DNA of 64,000 nucleotides from Sipunculus nudus. Lineage: Eukaryota; Annelida; Sipuncula; Golfingiida; Sipunculidae. A program made the translations under genes and the position numbers. The DNA is taken from positions 15,945,979-16,009,978 of the forward strand of contig CM049321.1 of the NCBI GenBank assembly GCA_026874595.1. The letters are read 5' to 3'. A model generated the notes under the pieces. It was not told the DNA's origin. It worked only from the letters and a program-made list of their open reading frames with translations, and searched no databases. Below are positions 33,380 to 44,089 of the stretch, one piece after another. Position 1 is the stretch's first letter. The number at the start of each line of letters is the position of its first letter.

Positions 33380-35137
33380 AATAACAGGGTTAATCTCAAC
33401 TTAACACAAGTTATTGAGTCATGGTAGTGGCCTGAAGATTAAAAACTTTTTTTTCTTATTTATACATAACCTTGGAAGGATTTTTGCTATTTCGATCAGA
33501 AACTGTTCGTGAAATACAAAATGTCAGGGCTACATTAATAAAATAAATTATCATTCACAGTCAAACGCATGGCTTCATTTTCAGAATAAGCGTGTCTTGA
33601 AATGAGGAATTAATTTTTTTATTACACGGATTGTGTTCTCAAAATTAAGGATTCCAGTAGCTACTTCAGTAGTGGTACATTGTTTAAAGCTGTTCACGTA
33701 GCACGAACCAAATGTTACTATAGCATGTAAAAGCAGGGCACGTGGACCACGCGAATACCATCCAACTGTTTCTCCTTTTTTTTTTTTTTTCTTCTTTTCT
33801 TTGCATGTAACGCCCCACACTTATTTTCTACGGACTCTGGGAATAAACAATATGGTGTGAGAGGGAGATTTTGCCAAGAAAATAAAAAAAATAACAACAT
33901 TACCGAAGAACTAATATTCATTTAAAAACAGGAGCGGCGAGTTCTGTAGAACTATTTTTTTTATGCCCTTACATTTATTTTCTTGACGTGATTATACGAT
34001 GTTTGAAAAAATGACGGATTCCCTTATCAAAAATTCCCATCAGTATATGATACGTGTGCGTAATTGGGTAGAGCCGCTCGATTAAAGTAACAAACGCAGT
34101 TTTCAGACGATACCGGAATACAGATAACAAGAAAAGTCTTTCCGGTGTAACGGAATAAAATATTTCACGGACGATGACCTCTGTGTTGCTATCATCAAAT
34201 TGAGAAATAAAACAATGTCCCGACTGGTAGGCCTTGTTCTGAGAGACTGGACAGGTTCAAGTAGTCGAGCTAATATGCTGAAGAAAGATATATATATATT
34301 TATATAATAGAGCGTTTTCTTCTGCATTCCTGTGGGCGTATAAAGTTAACTTTTTTGCAGGTCCAATATGTTTACATTACCGCGCGTAGAACTCGTAAAA
34401 TTAAAGTATTACACAATTACAACAATATTTTTTACATTTAAAGAAATACATGTACGTAATCTACATGTGTACATAAAATTAATATATTTAGGTATTACAA
34501 CGGGAAACTTATATGTATACTCATTGTTGATTGATCCATCTTTTTCTTTTATCGATATATAACTTTCGACATGGTGATGAATGTATATATCTAGAAAATG
34601 TATGTAGGTAATGGTTATGGTGTCTCAATTGTTAGTGTGTTAATTATCACTTTATCAAAATCTATTTAAATTATATATACATATACATATACATTTATAT
34701 AAATAACATGTTGTAAATATAAATAATGTAGATGTTTTTTATTTTGTCAATGAAGCGTACATAATCATCTCTTATTATTGAAAGTTTTATGGTTTTATCA
34801 CTAAATGTGCAAATGACATAGATATCTTTGCTAAATTCGTGTACTGCTAAATTTGCATGTGTCGAATATATAGGTACACAGATCGAGCTAATTTTGAGCC
34901 GTATGGTAATGAACGAAAATGAAAGTGACATTTAATGAATATTAAGAGAAAGCATCAGACATTTCGGTACTCAAGAAACGATGTCAGAGAAGAGGTTGTC
35001 CCCACTAACACAATGCAGGTTTATTCCCGACACCCAAAAACCTCATCCATCTTCAACGGCGATCAGTTTTAAACTGGACAGTAGAATGCATTACCATAGG
35101 TTAACGAATTGTCACTGCAGAATGTTATGGGGAGAAA

Positions 35138-35142
<5 letters not shown>
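33377..35142. other. AT-rich unique DNA
   Basis: About 1.8 kb with no gene recognised. It contains a T run (33778-33790) and several ATATAC-rich stretches (34540-34700). Frames at 33581-33921, 34103-34327, 34368-34562 and 34695-34931 are AT-driven. Confidence 0.4.

Positions 35143-35192
<50 letters not shown>
35143..35192 (+). repeat. CT microsatellite
   Basis: About 25 perfect CT dinucleotides. They create the Ser/Leu run of the 86-codon frame at 34981-35241, which is therefore not credible. Confidence 0.97.
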
Positions 35193-35195
<3 letters not shown>

Positions 35196-35654
35196 GTTTC
35201 TCAGTGATCCAGCATTTCAGATCCTTTCTAGTAATTCATGAAAGAGCAAGCGATCTGTGGGTTACGGCGCTCAGCTGAAACTGATTCTGAGAATACCGGT
35301 ATCAACTCCTAGTGGTTATGTTGACTGTGCATGTTTATGGACTTACATTAAAGATGCAGGAACCTCTTAAGATCACGTTGCTTTAAGTTTTTTAAGTATT
35401 ATCAAAGTGACTGTTATATGCATGTAAATATGCGTACTGAGAATTTATGATACCCTGTAAATCATAAAATGATGGATATGAGCCGAAAGTATAATAATAC
35501 AAGTTTAATATATTAACTTAAATAAAATGCTGTAAAGAATGTAAAATTATCCATTTTCAAATGAGCATAAACAAAACTTTTATAAGCAGGTTTAAACAAA
35601 CCAATTAGGACATTACAATAAATGAAAATTGTGGCCTGAAACCATTTAATGACG
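35193..35654. other. Unique stretch with a short repeat fragment
   Basis: The segment 35247-35290 (with TTACGGCGCTCAGCTGAA) resembles 19026-19070. Otherwise nothing is recognised. Confidence 0.4.
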
Positions 35655-35810
35655 CAAAAAAAGAAAAAAAAATATATTTATTCATTTATTTTTATTTATC
35701 TCTTCATTTTCATCATATTTATACAGGGTAATAAACCAATCAGCTAAAATTAAGCTGGTCCACCTTGGTGCCCTGTACCATTTACAAATAAAAATATACA
35801 CTAACTAAAA
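35655..35810 (-). mobile_element. LINE 3' end with terminal stem-loop
   Basis: On the minus strand the segment shows a conserved-looking non-LTR retrotransposon end. TACAGGG (complement of 35771-35777) pairs with CCCTGTA (complement of 35722-35728), enclosing a second hairpin CAGCT/AGCTG (35741-35757). It then closes with a simple tail of AATAAATAAA/AATGAATAAA type (complement of about 35668-35710). No coding part is attached here. It could belong to the reverse transcriptase remnant at 37870-38530 on the same strand, but about 2 kb of unrelated DNA intervenes. Confidence 0.55.
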
Positions 35811-36284
35811 TATCGTTACAACATATTCATTATACCATGGCCAAGAGTATAAAGCATGAACAATATAAATATTGTGGACTCTAAAAGATACACGTATATA
35901 TATAAAGTATGTCATATTTACAGTCATAAAAGCAAGCAGAGTTTTAAATATCAGAGTCAGTAAATATGTATATCTATATAATTAATACGGAGTTGGGTTT
36001 TTTCTAGACCACGGTTTACCTGCTTCCGTTCTGATTTGACTCTCCAAATGCGGCAGACGTATCGGTGGTGCGCTCTTCTAGGACAAGTTTGTTTTATTTT
36101 GCGGGATTATGCCCTATTAAGCTGAATAATTAATTATTTTAATATTTCCCCATTAGGTGCCCCTATTTCTTTTGTGCTGCAAGATCCTCCACGCCTGTGA
36201 CGTTTTTTTAGGAGGCGCCTCGGGGGATTTTCATTGGCCTGTTTAGACCATAGGTAGAGCGCATGTCCTGCCTAAAAGGTTTTT
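35811..36284. other. Unique stretch
   Basis: No gene. About 36020-36280 is of balanced composition without a frame or family. Confidence 0.4.
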
Positions 36285-36660
36285 CCGTGCAATACGCGGT
36301 CACGAGGGTCCACTATAATCCCCATTGATCCCCCATGTCCATTGTAACGCCTCTTAAGGAATTTCTCTCTCTCATAAGGAAGTAAAGGTTTTAAACCAAA
36401 AGACCACATGCATGACTCCGCTTTCAATGCGATGGCTTTTCAGTTTGGTCAACAACACTGGGCACTGAGTCCAATGATGTGACTACCGTTTGACAAATTT
36501 TTATGGGTTACAGGTATGTTGATTTTTATACATTCAAAAATATCATTCCATGAAAACCATGGTTTCAAAAGTTCGGCCAAGTCATGTTTTTCATTGTGTT
36601 TTTTTTTTCAAAAAAAAGCCAAACAACTTAATTATCATACGGTTGGGGGGGGGGGGGGGT
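36285..36660 (+). repeat. Local duplication, copy 1
   Basis: About 375 bp that recurs, diverged, at 37042-37392 in the same orientation. Shared landmarks in order are TAATCCCCAT, CCATTGTAACG/CCATTATATCG, AAGGAAGTAAAG-TTTTAAA, ACCGTTT, GGTTACAGGTATGTTGATT (about 36508-36526), TTCGGCC, a T run followed by CAAAA and AAGCC, and a G homopolymer (about 36644-36658). Both copies end at the G run. Coding potential is nil. Confidence 0.7.
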
Positions 36661-37041
36661 CACATATATTTGTTTAGATCCGTTGTCTGTAGGGACGGTG
36701 AAACATAAAAAAATATCACCAGTACATCTTTAAATTGATAACAAATTAGAAGGTCGTACAGACCTCCGTCAGAATCTCCTTTAGTATCAGTCATGTGCAT
36801 GTTCACGTGTATGCGTTTCATTGTGTGAACACTGTCATGCTTCGGTAACACAAAGCACCTTGCGAGTGGCAGAATAGATAAATACAAATGGGTGGCTTCC
36901 ACACGGGGACAAGGGAATGGTCCTTTGTTATAATGGTTTATAAGAAAATATAAATTGTGGAAATTCTTATTACCCCCAAAATGAAATGGACTATTGATAT
37001 GTCTTTACCCTAACCCTCTACAAATGTTCAGCAAAACATTT

Positions 37042-37392
37042 TTCGCCAGTCGTGCTTTTTCAGGAGGGGACCTGTAATCCCCATGCACTGAATCCCATTT
37101 CCATTATATCGCGGGTTGAAGAATTTTACTCTGTCAAAAGGAAGTAAAGATTTTAAATTCAAGCGCGGAATACATGTCCACATGAATTTTTTAATCGGGA
37201 GCACTTTTTCGTTGAGTGGACACAAAGAGCTGAGACCCTTTACACGATCACCGTTTTATAGGTTTACAGGTATGTTGATTGTTATATATTTAGAAGTATC
37301 TTTCCATGATAACCTGGTTTTAATAGTTCGGCCGATTTATGGGTTGTTTGAATTTTTTTTTCAAAAGGAAGCCCTTTGGGGGGGGGGGGGAG
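37042..37392 (+). repeat. Local duplication, copy 2
   Basis: Second copy of the unit at 36285-36660, offset about 750 bp, also ending in a G homopolymer (about 37378-37390). The 122-codon plus frame (37116-37484) crosses it and the G run (a polyglycine), which argues against it being a gene. Confidence 0.7.
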
Positions 37393-37865
37393 GGAGAGAT
37401 TACATTTTTCTTTCTATGTTGATATTTTGGGGGAGGGTGTTCCTAGAAAATTCTAGCAGAAGTAATCTTTATATCATACAGTGAAACACATGATCAAAGT
37501 TCCTGCAAAAACCTTAGGAATTACATATGCTTCGTTTAGTTCCTATCAGCTCATTACTAACATACGCGTTAGTTAGAGCCGTGGATTTTCCACGGGAGCA
37601 GCTAGTATATATATAATGTTAGGTATACGAAGCTATAATAATACAATATTTTGTAACATTGATAGACTTTGTCATAGCAATGTTCTGAATAAGGAGCATG
37701 GAATTTAATGAGGTTAATTATTATTCTTATTTGATCAATAAATAAGTAAAAGAGTGCTACACACTTAAATAAAAATATACAACTGTACCATATATCATGT
37801 AACAAATAAATTCTTTAAAATTTCGAGTTCAATTCGTCTCTTAGAAGAAGCACATTATGTGGCTG
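37393..37865. other. AT-rich stretch with one small hairpin
   Basis: CCGTGG/CCACGG with loop ATTTT lies at about 37580-37596, a common look for a transposon end. No gene. The 67-codon minus frame is AT-driven. Confidence 0.4.
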
Positions 37866-37869
37866 ATCC

Positions 37870-38530
37870 AGATTCACTGGATAAACTATTGCAGACTTTT
37901 TTTGGCCAAGCAAATAGAGACTAAATTATTACTCAAAGCAGCTCGAGTCCCATGATTGTGAGCTTCATTGTAGCAATATGAAAACTTTCACTTTGGGAAC
38001 CAGGAATCATTCAACAAACACATTTATACATTAGCAATGCTATATAGAATATGAATAGCCCTGATGTACATTCATCCAACCCAGTTCACTCACTAGCATC
38101 ATATAATTTACTTTTCTATCTTAGTGTTTGGTAATAATTCGGGCAGCTCTGTTTTGTATCTTTCGTATCATATTTTTTTGTTAACGATAAGGAACAACCC
38201 CATATGCAAAGGGCATAGTCAATATGTGGTTGAATGACTGTCGCATACACCTTGGTCAATGACTGCAGATATAGAAAGCTTGATATACGGTAAAGAACTC
38301 CTGTCTTTGGAGATAGGTTTTTGCATAGTGAGTTCACATGTGGTCTCTAGCATAAATTAGCATCTATTATTAACATCTCATTAGCATCAAGTACATTTGT
38401 CTCATCCGAAGTCTAATCCGATATTGTATCCGGAGTTTCTGATCAGCAACCCTTCTGGAATTACCCAGAAGCATGACATGAGATTCATTATAATTAAGAG
38501 TGCAAACAACAGTACTGGGTTCGACTGAGG
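37870..38530 (-). mobile_element. Decayed LINE reverse transcriptase, C-terminal part
   Basis: On the minus strand, from 38530 downward, frames give SHVMLLGNSRR (about 38478-38446), then NSLCKNLSPKTGVLYRISSF with LYLQSLTKVYATVIQPHIDY and ALCIWG (38334-38190). They continue with KYDTKDTKQSC, GWMNVHQ, LLMYKC and, last, SHNHGTRAA-LSNNLVSICL (about 37960-37905). This order (thumb and CCHC-free C terminus of a non-LTR reverse transcriptase, with the typical HxxHYNTR-like stretch) identifies the type. Stops and frame changes interrupt it. The palm motifs are absent, so it is 5' truncated. It differs from the element at 7258-8345 in wording and is probably another family. Confidence 0.82.
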
Positions 38531-38617
38531 TAAAAAATGGTTTTAGATCATAAAAGATTAAATCCTTATGTATAAAAGCTATGAAAAATCAATTAACAAT
38601 CCTCACAATGAAAAAAT

Positions 38618-39085
38618 GTACCACCGTTAAATTTGTGCAAAATTGAAGGTACTGATTTTACATTTATGCTAATAATTTAACAAAAATTACGAAATAATTA
38701 TCTTATTTATTGTATACAACTACGTCTAAAATAAATATTATAATTATATGCTTAATAAGGAATCTAGCTTCAACCGTTATCATATAAAGTAGGTAAATAT
38801 GGTTCCCGGTGTCTTGATATGGTTCATTAGGGTCGGGTACAATACTTACACAACATTGACATTATTTCTGGCATATGTTTAGGAAATATATAGGACATTC
38901 AAATATGAACAAAGTGGTTTATGGAGTAGGAAGTCCTGAAGGGTAACAGCAGTTTGTTTTATGGTAAATTGAGTCTTTTTGCTTGCTTAATTTCTCGAAG
39001 GAACGAAGTCGCAGTGACCTAATTTACGGTTTGGTAGGACAACTAAAGGACGTCTAACAATATGCCAAATAACAGATTGCAACCC
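38618..39085 (+). repeat. Dispersed repeat, copy 2
   Basis: Diverged second copy of 19540-20165: GTGCAAAATTGAAGGTAC (about 38635-38652), ATTTCTGGCATATGTTTAGG, AGTCCTGAAGGGTAAC, TCTCGAAGGAACGAAGTC (38993-39010), GTTTGGTAGGAC and GGACGTCTAACAATATGCC. It stops before the GGAC microsatellite and palindromic ending seen in copy 1, so the 3' end is lost. Confidence 0.7.
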
Positions 39086-40495
39086 AAAAGCAAAAACTGA
39101 AGCCCAACCCCATGTCACTTACTGAGCGATAATATGGTATTGTCAATGCGACCTATGAAACAAGGTCAGAAATGATTATCAGGTGCAAACCTGTTACCAG
39201 TGACTGAAAATGTGATCACCGATCAGTTCTGGAAAACAGTTATATCTAGCAAAAACACGGACAGGCAGAAAAAAAGAAAAATATTAACTCTGAGATACCT
39301 TTAGACCCAACAAAAACCATGCACATTTTAAATCAAATAATAATATAGAAATAAACTCATAATTCCTATAATAATAATCATAACTCATCTCAATACGGCG
39401 GAAGGGGGGGGGGGGGGGTATGTACGTTTTATCGTTAACTGCGAGAACACAATACAGAAGGGTTTATATTTCCTCCAAAATGTCTTGGCCGGTCGGTTAA
39501 TGTTTTACCTTACCCACGGAATTATTAATTGGCCGTACTTAGCTGGTTGATACTTTAAATATAACGTTAATCTAACCATGAGGTTAAAAGTTGCAATCAG
39601 CGAGGACCTATGCATGTGTGCAGTGTGCGAAGCCTGGCGTGGTGTCACCTGCAGACGTCTATTTTTAGATGATTGACATCAGCCCATAATCTGATTAGGT
39701 TAATCGAGTACCCCGGTTTAAACACATTCCTAGAAATTCTTGGGGCACCACTGGTCAATGAATGGATGGGCGAAGCCCTGACAACACTCAACAGGAAACG
39801 AACTGTATGGCGCCTTCCGGCTGTATTTCATTTAGGCGGTGACAGGGTAATGAACCGACAGCGCGTTGGTTAATGTCTCCTTATATGTTCCGCAGTAAGC
39901 CCATTCGCAATTTTCCTCCAACGCAAAAGAGCACACTCAATTTAAGAAACGGTATAACGGTCTGACTTTAAGAAGTCCATTTCTGTGATCCGTACATAAA
40001 AGGGCTGACAGACGTACAAGTAGTCATAGTGATCTTTTTCTGTTCCAAATCTGTATCCGGTATATCATAAAACGGTAAAGAAATATTGTTTGTCTCAAGA
40101 CGCGCCTGTCAGGCAAAATCATTAAGATACATATTATTTTTTTATTTCATGCTCTCCAGTGTCTACAAAAATAAATACACACAGACAGACATAAAAAGAT
40201 ATACATAAAGATAGAGTACAGACAAATACCCCTTACTTCTTTGGAGACCACCAAGGTATCCACATCTTTTACTTTAAATTCAATTCTTTAAACCTTTCCT
40301 GAGATTTCAGGAAAATCCACATACAAAAGAAAATTAAAAATTTCCTATACAAAATTAAACGGATCAATGGCTGGAGGCTCAGCTTGGTAATTAGCTTGGC
40401 AGAAATGGAAGAAAAACAAAAATAGATCATGAGATATCTTGTCCGTTCTGGCGCAGTCTGTTTCCTTAAACCATTAAAGGTTGCCACCACAGAAA
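39086..40495. other. Unique DNA
   Basis: About 1.4 kb. A G homopolymer lies at about 39404-39418. Frames at 39673-39873 and 40269-40490 have no domain or splice support. Confidence 0.4.
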
Positions 40496-40499
40496 GAAG

Positions 40500-41205
40500 T
40501 TAACCAGTTGATCCTCTGTCTGGCCTGGGGTAATCCTGCAGAACCAAAGGGCGGACAGGGGCAAGTGAAAATTAAATAAGCGGTGGGCATAAAATCTGCC
40601 GGCTAAAAGCTTTTGGGTTCTTCAACGCCAAAAGTCTAACGCCATCACAAAGTGATATTCAGCCGTAACGGAAACTGCCAGACTTCAATTTCTTCTGCCT
40701 AAGGTGGAGATTTTATCAGTCATACGTGGAGCTCAGACTGGTGTCAACGCACAGTAATTCCAATTACCCGCTGTGGTTTTCTTGTAATTGTAAAAGAAGC
40801 AGCCTCCCGGAAATAACGCTCTGAAACGTCTTTGTGTTGCCCGGCCTCCCCAAAGCTTGGTTCAATAAGAGAAATCAGATACTAAGTCTTTTCCTCCGAA
40901 TCCATATTAGATAAGCAGGTTTCTTGACTAACATAGACGGAGTGTTAATCTCTGAAGTAGCTCCGTCAAATTAAGAATCAGAACTTCATCTAGCCCGAAC
41001 TTTCAGCTTCCTTTCTCTGGAATGGAATCCAGATATGTGTCGTGGAGTGTTCCTGACACAACACTAAACGGGAATCGTATGGAAATTAAAAGGGGGATCT
41101 ATGCAAATTACCTATATCCACGATGGTTCTCCATGACGTCGCCTAAGAAGAGAACCTCCTAAGCCTTCCCAACATGCCTTGCCAGGCTGTAATCAAGAGC
41201 CAATG
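40500..41205. promoter_or_regulatory. Candidate non-coding regulatory block
   Basis: A 700-bp island of balanced composition without open frames or repeat relatives in the window. It contains an octamer-type POU site ATGCAAAT followed by TAC (41101-41111), a CCAATTACC homeodomain site (about 40760-40768), several TAATCC/TTAATC motifs and a GATTAGATAAG-like stretch reading ATTAGATAAG (about 40904-40913). It is the largest such island in the window. Regulatory function is inferred from composition and motif types alone. Confidence 0.3.
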
Positions 41206-41760
41206 GAGACGGCATTTGTTTTCTGAATTTTTTTAGAGTTATTGCCAATATTTTCACACATACTGAATGTTCAGTAAATTACAATTATTCCAGCTGAGTC
41301 AACACAACTGTATTCCGCCTTATATGTAGGGGTTGTTGCATGATTTCACGCTGAATGCCGAGTATCCTGGTCTGCCGACCGTCCTTGCTCAGACAAGGCA
41401 AAACTTTAAAGGGAAAATCTTCACCTAAGGGGATGTAATGCAAGCGACTGAAAACAGTTTAAAGTTGTTTTGCGTTACAGCTGTAGCTAAATTTCGACGC
41501 GTTTAAGTCTAATTTGCGCCAACGTATTAGGCGCGCATGTAAATCCCAGATCTTTTCGCTTCCGGTGGCTGGTGCGTATGTGCATAATTAAAAGTATTTT
41601 GCTTTCATCTAATTGTTCCTATATTGTACTGTGATATCAAAGGAACAATCAATGTATCGAGTAGATAATTATTTAAAGGGAAATTTAAATATTTCCTTGT
41701 CTTGTAGGATATGACTTTGATTTATATGCAACGAGAGAGGCCTATAGGGATAATTTCGTA
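41206..41760. other. Unique stretch
   Basis: No gene. The block about 41400-41570 is of balanced composition without a frame. Confidence 0.4.
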
Positions 41761-41761
41761 C

Positions 41762-42292
41762 TCCCGAAACCAAACACTGAACATTCCAAAACCTCATTTT
41801 CATACTCGGGATCTTTTTCACTGGAACAGACTTGCTACTCAAATCCTAGAAGCCCAATCTTTTCTCACTTTCAAGAAAATATTGAAACATACTTTGAAGG
41901 AAGTGTAAATTATTTAACGTTTTGAAACCTTTTTTTATATTAATTTTACGTTTTAAATTATATATCATTTTTAGTACATGTTCGCATATATAGATACTAT
42001 TCTTTCTATGGTATGACGGGCTGTTTGCGATAAACTGTGCATTTATCAGATATAATTGATCGTTAGATCATTAATGTACCCTGAATGAGCTTGAATAATT
42101 ATTTGAGAACACAATTCAAATGTAATGAATGTTTAAAAATCTACTCTTATTGTACACAGGTTTATATGTCAATTGTGTATCTATTGTATCTTATGTTTTT
42201 AAATTGTAGCAGGACCTCAGCGAAGAACATCATTTGCTGAGTGAGCTATCCTGTTGAAATATATTGTAATAAATGAATTAATTAATTAAGTG
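41762..42292 (+). mobile_element. LINE 3' end: C-terminal tail plus 3' UTR
   Basis: The frame 41711-41908 ends with IPKPHFHTRDLF and WNRLATQILEAQSFLTFKKI, closing KHTLKEV. This follows the C-terminal pattern of non-LTR reverse transcriptases (aromatic, S/W-N-x-L-x-x-x-I, then S/F-x-x-FKK). A 380-bp AT-rich 3' UTR follows. Near its end is a stem-loop, CTCAGC/GCTGAG (42216-42221 and 42236-42241), with outer AGGA/TCCT (42211-42214 and 42249-42252). The element ends in AATAAATGAATTAATTAATT (about 42270-42289), a simple tail. It is a strongly 5'-truncated copy, as is usual for LINE insertion. Confidence 0.8.
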
Positions 42293-43733
42293 AGAGAAAA
42301 TGAGACGTATAATTGTGTATGATACTTTTTTACTGTAGATTGGTGTCCTGCATTATTATAGACGGGGCCCATTCAGTTGATATTTTGGAGATGTTACCAG
42401 TCTAAATTTGACAGACAGGTTAGAACAGGGAGTCTCTGTATATAGATCTCTGACTGAAGCCGCGGATAGAAATGAGTGACTTCAAAAGACCTGATTACAC
42501 AAGTAAGTTCAGGCTTCGCATTAACCTTGTAACTGATCCCCGTCCATAAGGATATCAGACTAACAGAGACCATTTCATATGAGTGAACAGTGGGGAGGAA
42601 CAGTACTATAGGATTCTTTAGGTCACTCCATTATTTAGACTTTTTAGGGTATTGCCCGTCATGCGCAGGTATAACATTTCAACCCTGATATGGGATATAC
42701 ACTATTGGGTACACTGTAAATCCCGTTTACCTGACATTTAGGCAAAAAATTATACTGTATGGCGTCTCAGTACCGCTGCACATCAATTTGACCACCTCCC
42801 CAGGTATTTTTTAATATTGATTTCAGTATGAATTTACTGATTTTGAAGACACTTCTTATATAAAAGAAAATAAATTTTCCGTCCACAATTTTCGCGATGG
42901 TTCACCTCATTTTTTCCTTGACTGACTTTTCATAGTTTTGTTTTATCTGATAGGTCTTGGTGTCGGCTTCAAAACTTTAATTCCTTCTCCCAGAACTTTG
43001 AAATTCTTCAGTTATGCACATTTATGCAACCTGTTTTTTTTTTAAATCACCAACCAAGTTTCTTCTCATTTTATCTTTGACCTCTTTGATTGATTGATTT
43101 ATTTATTTTAAGATTGATTTATTTGTTATGTATGTTCTTGCCGACATTTACAGAATAACAAAAATATGCTTTTCTCCTTTAATTTTTCTCTGATTTTATT
43201 CAATCATTTTCTGCATTAGTGAAATTGCATAATTTCACGGTACGGGGGTGCTGGATAAGCAGTAAGTCATTGAAGTTCTGTTTTTTTTAGAAACATTTCT
43301 ACACACCAAACGTGTTTTTATAAAAATAATAAAAATACGGTTATGCGGAACTTTGCCGCAAATTTATTTTTCGTAGAAGGGCTAAACTTAAAATTGTTTG
43401 AATTAATTAGGAAATAAATTTTAAATAAATTTCCCATAGATTTACATTAACATTACGACACATCAGAAAAAACAATCATTTCCGGGTAGAAACTATAAAA
43501 AAATATGCCTTTTAACGCGAAAAAACAGAGAGGCTTGCAAGGACGTTAGTAATAATAATATAATTAAATATAATGTGACATTAATATTATAACTATATTT
43601 TAATATCCATCAAATTAAATGAATAGGCGTTATTGAGGCGTGAATTGATGCTGTTGCCCATACGAACACATATAATCTGTTTAAGTTCACATTTTTTTAT
43701 GGGGATTGAATAGGAACATTTTGTTTCGAGGAG
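42293..43733. other. Unique AT-rich stretch
   Basis: No gene. A perfect 8-bp stem GTGAAATT/AATTTCAC with loop GCAT lies at 43219-43238. Frame 43593-43787 (minus) is AT-driven. Confidence 0.4.
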
Positions 43734-43736
43734 TAA

Positions 43737-44086
43737 GGCCATAAGAAAATAAGGTTTGGTTCTCAGGCACTTTTTGTCATAAATCAATGCGGGCGGGCGT
43801 TTATTTCTTTTTTTTATTTTCTTGTTTGTTTCGATAAAAGTGTCACATGATAAGGGAAAAGCATGATAATAACCGATTTATTTTGCTAAACAAGAAAAAG
43901 TACAACATAACAAAGGAAATTTTATCAAAATTGTATGATTTTATCTTCTTGAATGAAATGCCCGAGCGGCTGGAGCTCAAATTTTGTAAGTTTCCATTAA
44001 AAAACAAAAAACAATTTTTTTTTATGCGGGGGTTCAAAATTGAAGCGGGGGGTGCCTGAAGACCATACCTTTTATATGTTTTGGCC
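43737..44086. mobile_element. Harbinger-like MITE, copy 1
   Basis: 350 bp with terminal inverted repeats of about 34 bp. The left end is GGCCATAAGAAAATAAGG with TTTGGTTCTCAGGCAC. The right end, complemented, is GGCCAAAACATATAAAAGG with TATGGTCTTCAGGCAC. It is flanked by the direct repeat TAA (43734-43736 and 44087-44089). A 3-bp TWA duplication and GG-initial ends are the features of PIF/Harbinger (Tourist-type) elements. The frames across it (43843-44037, 43847-44059) are broken in copy 2, so it is non-coding and depends on a transposase elsewhere. Confidence 0.82.
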
Positions 44087-44089
44087 TAA

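Noticed and set aside
34981-35241. 86-codon frame with long Ser/Leu run
   Set aside because: The run is a translation of the CT microsatellite.
37116-37484. 122-codon plus-strand frame
   Set aside because: It crosses a diverged local duplication and a G homopolymer that encodes polyglycine; the other copy has no matching frame.
43960-43985. tRNA-Leu/Ser-like A box (TGCCCGAGCGGCTGGAGC)
   Set aside because: It lies inside the Harbinger-like MITE, is shared by both copies, and has no B box at tRNA distance.
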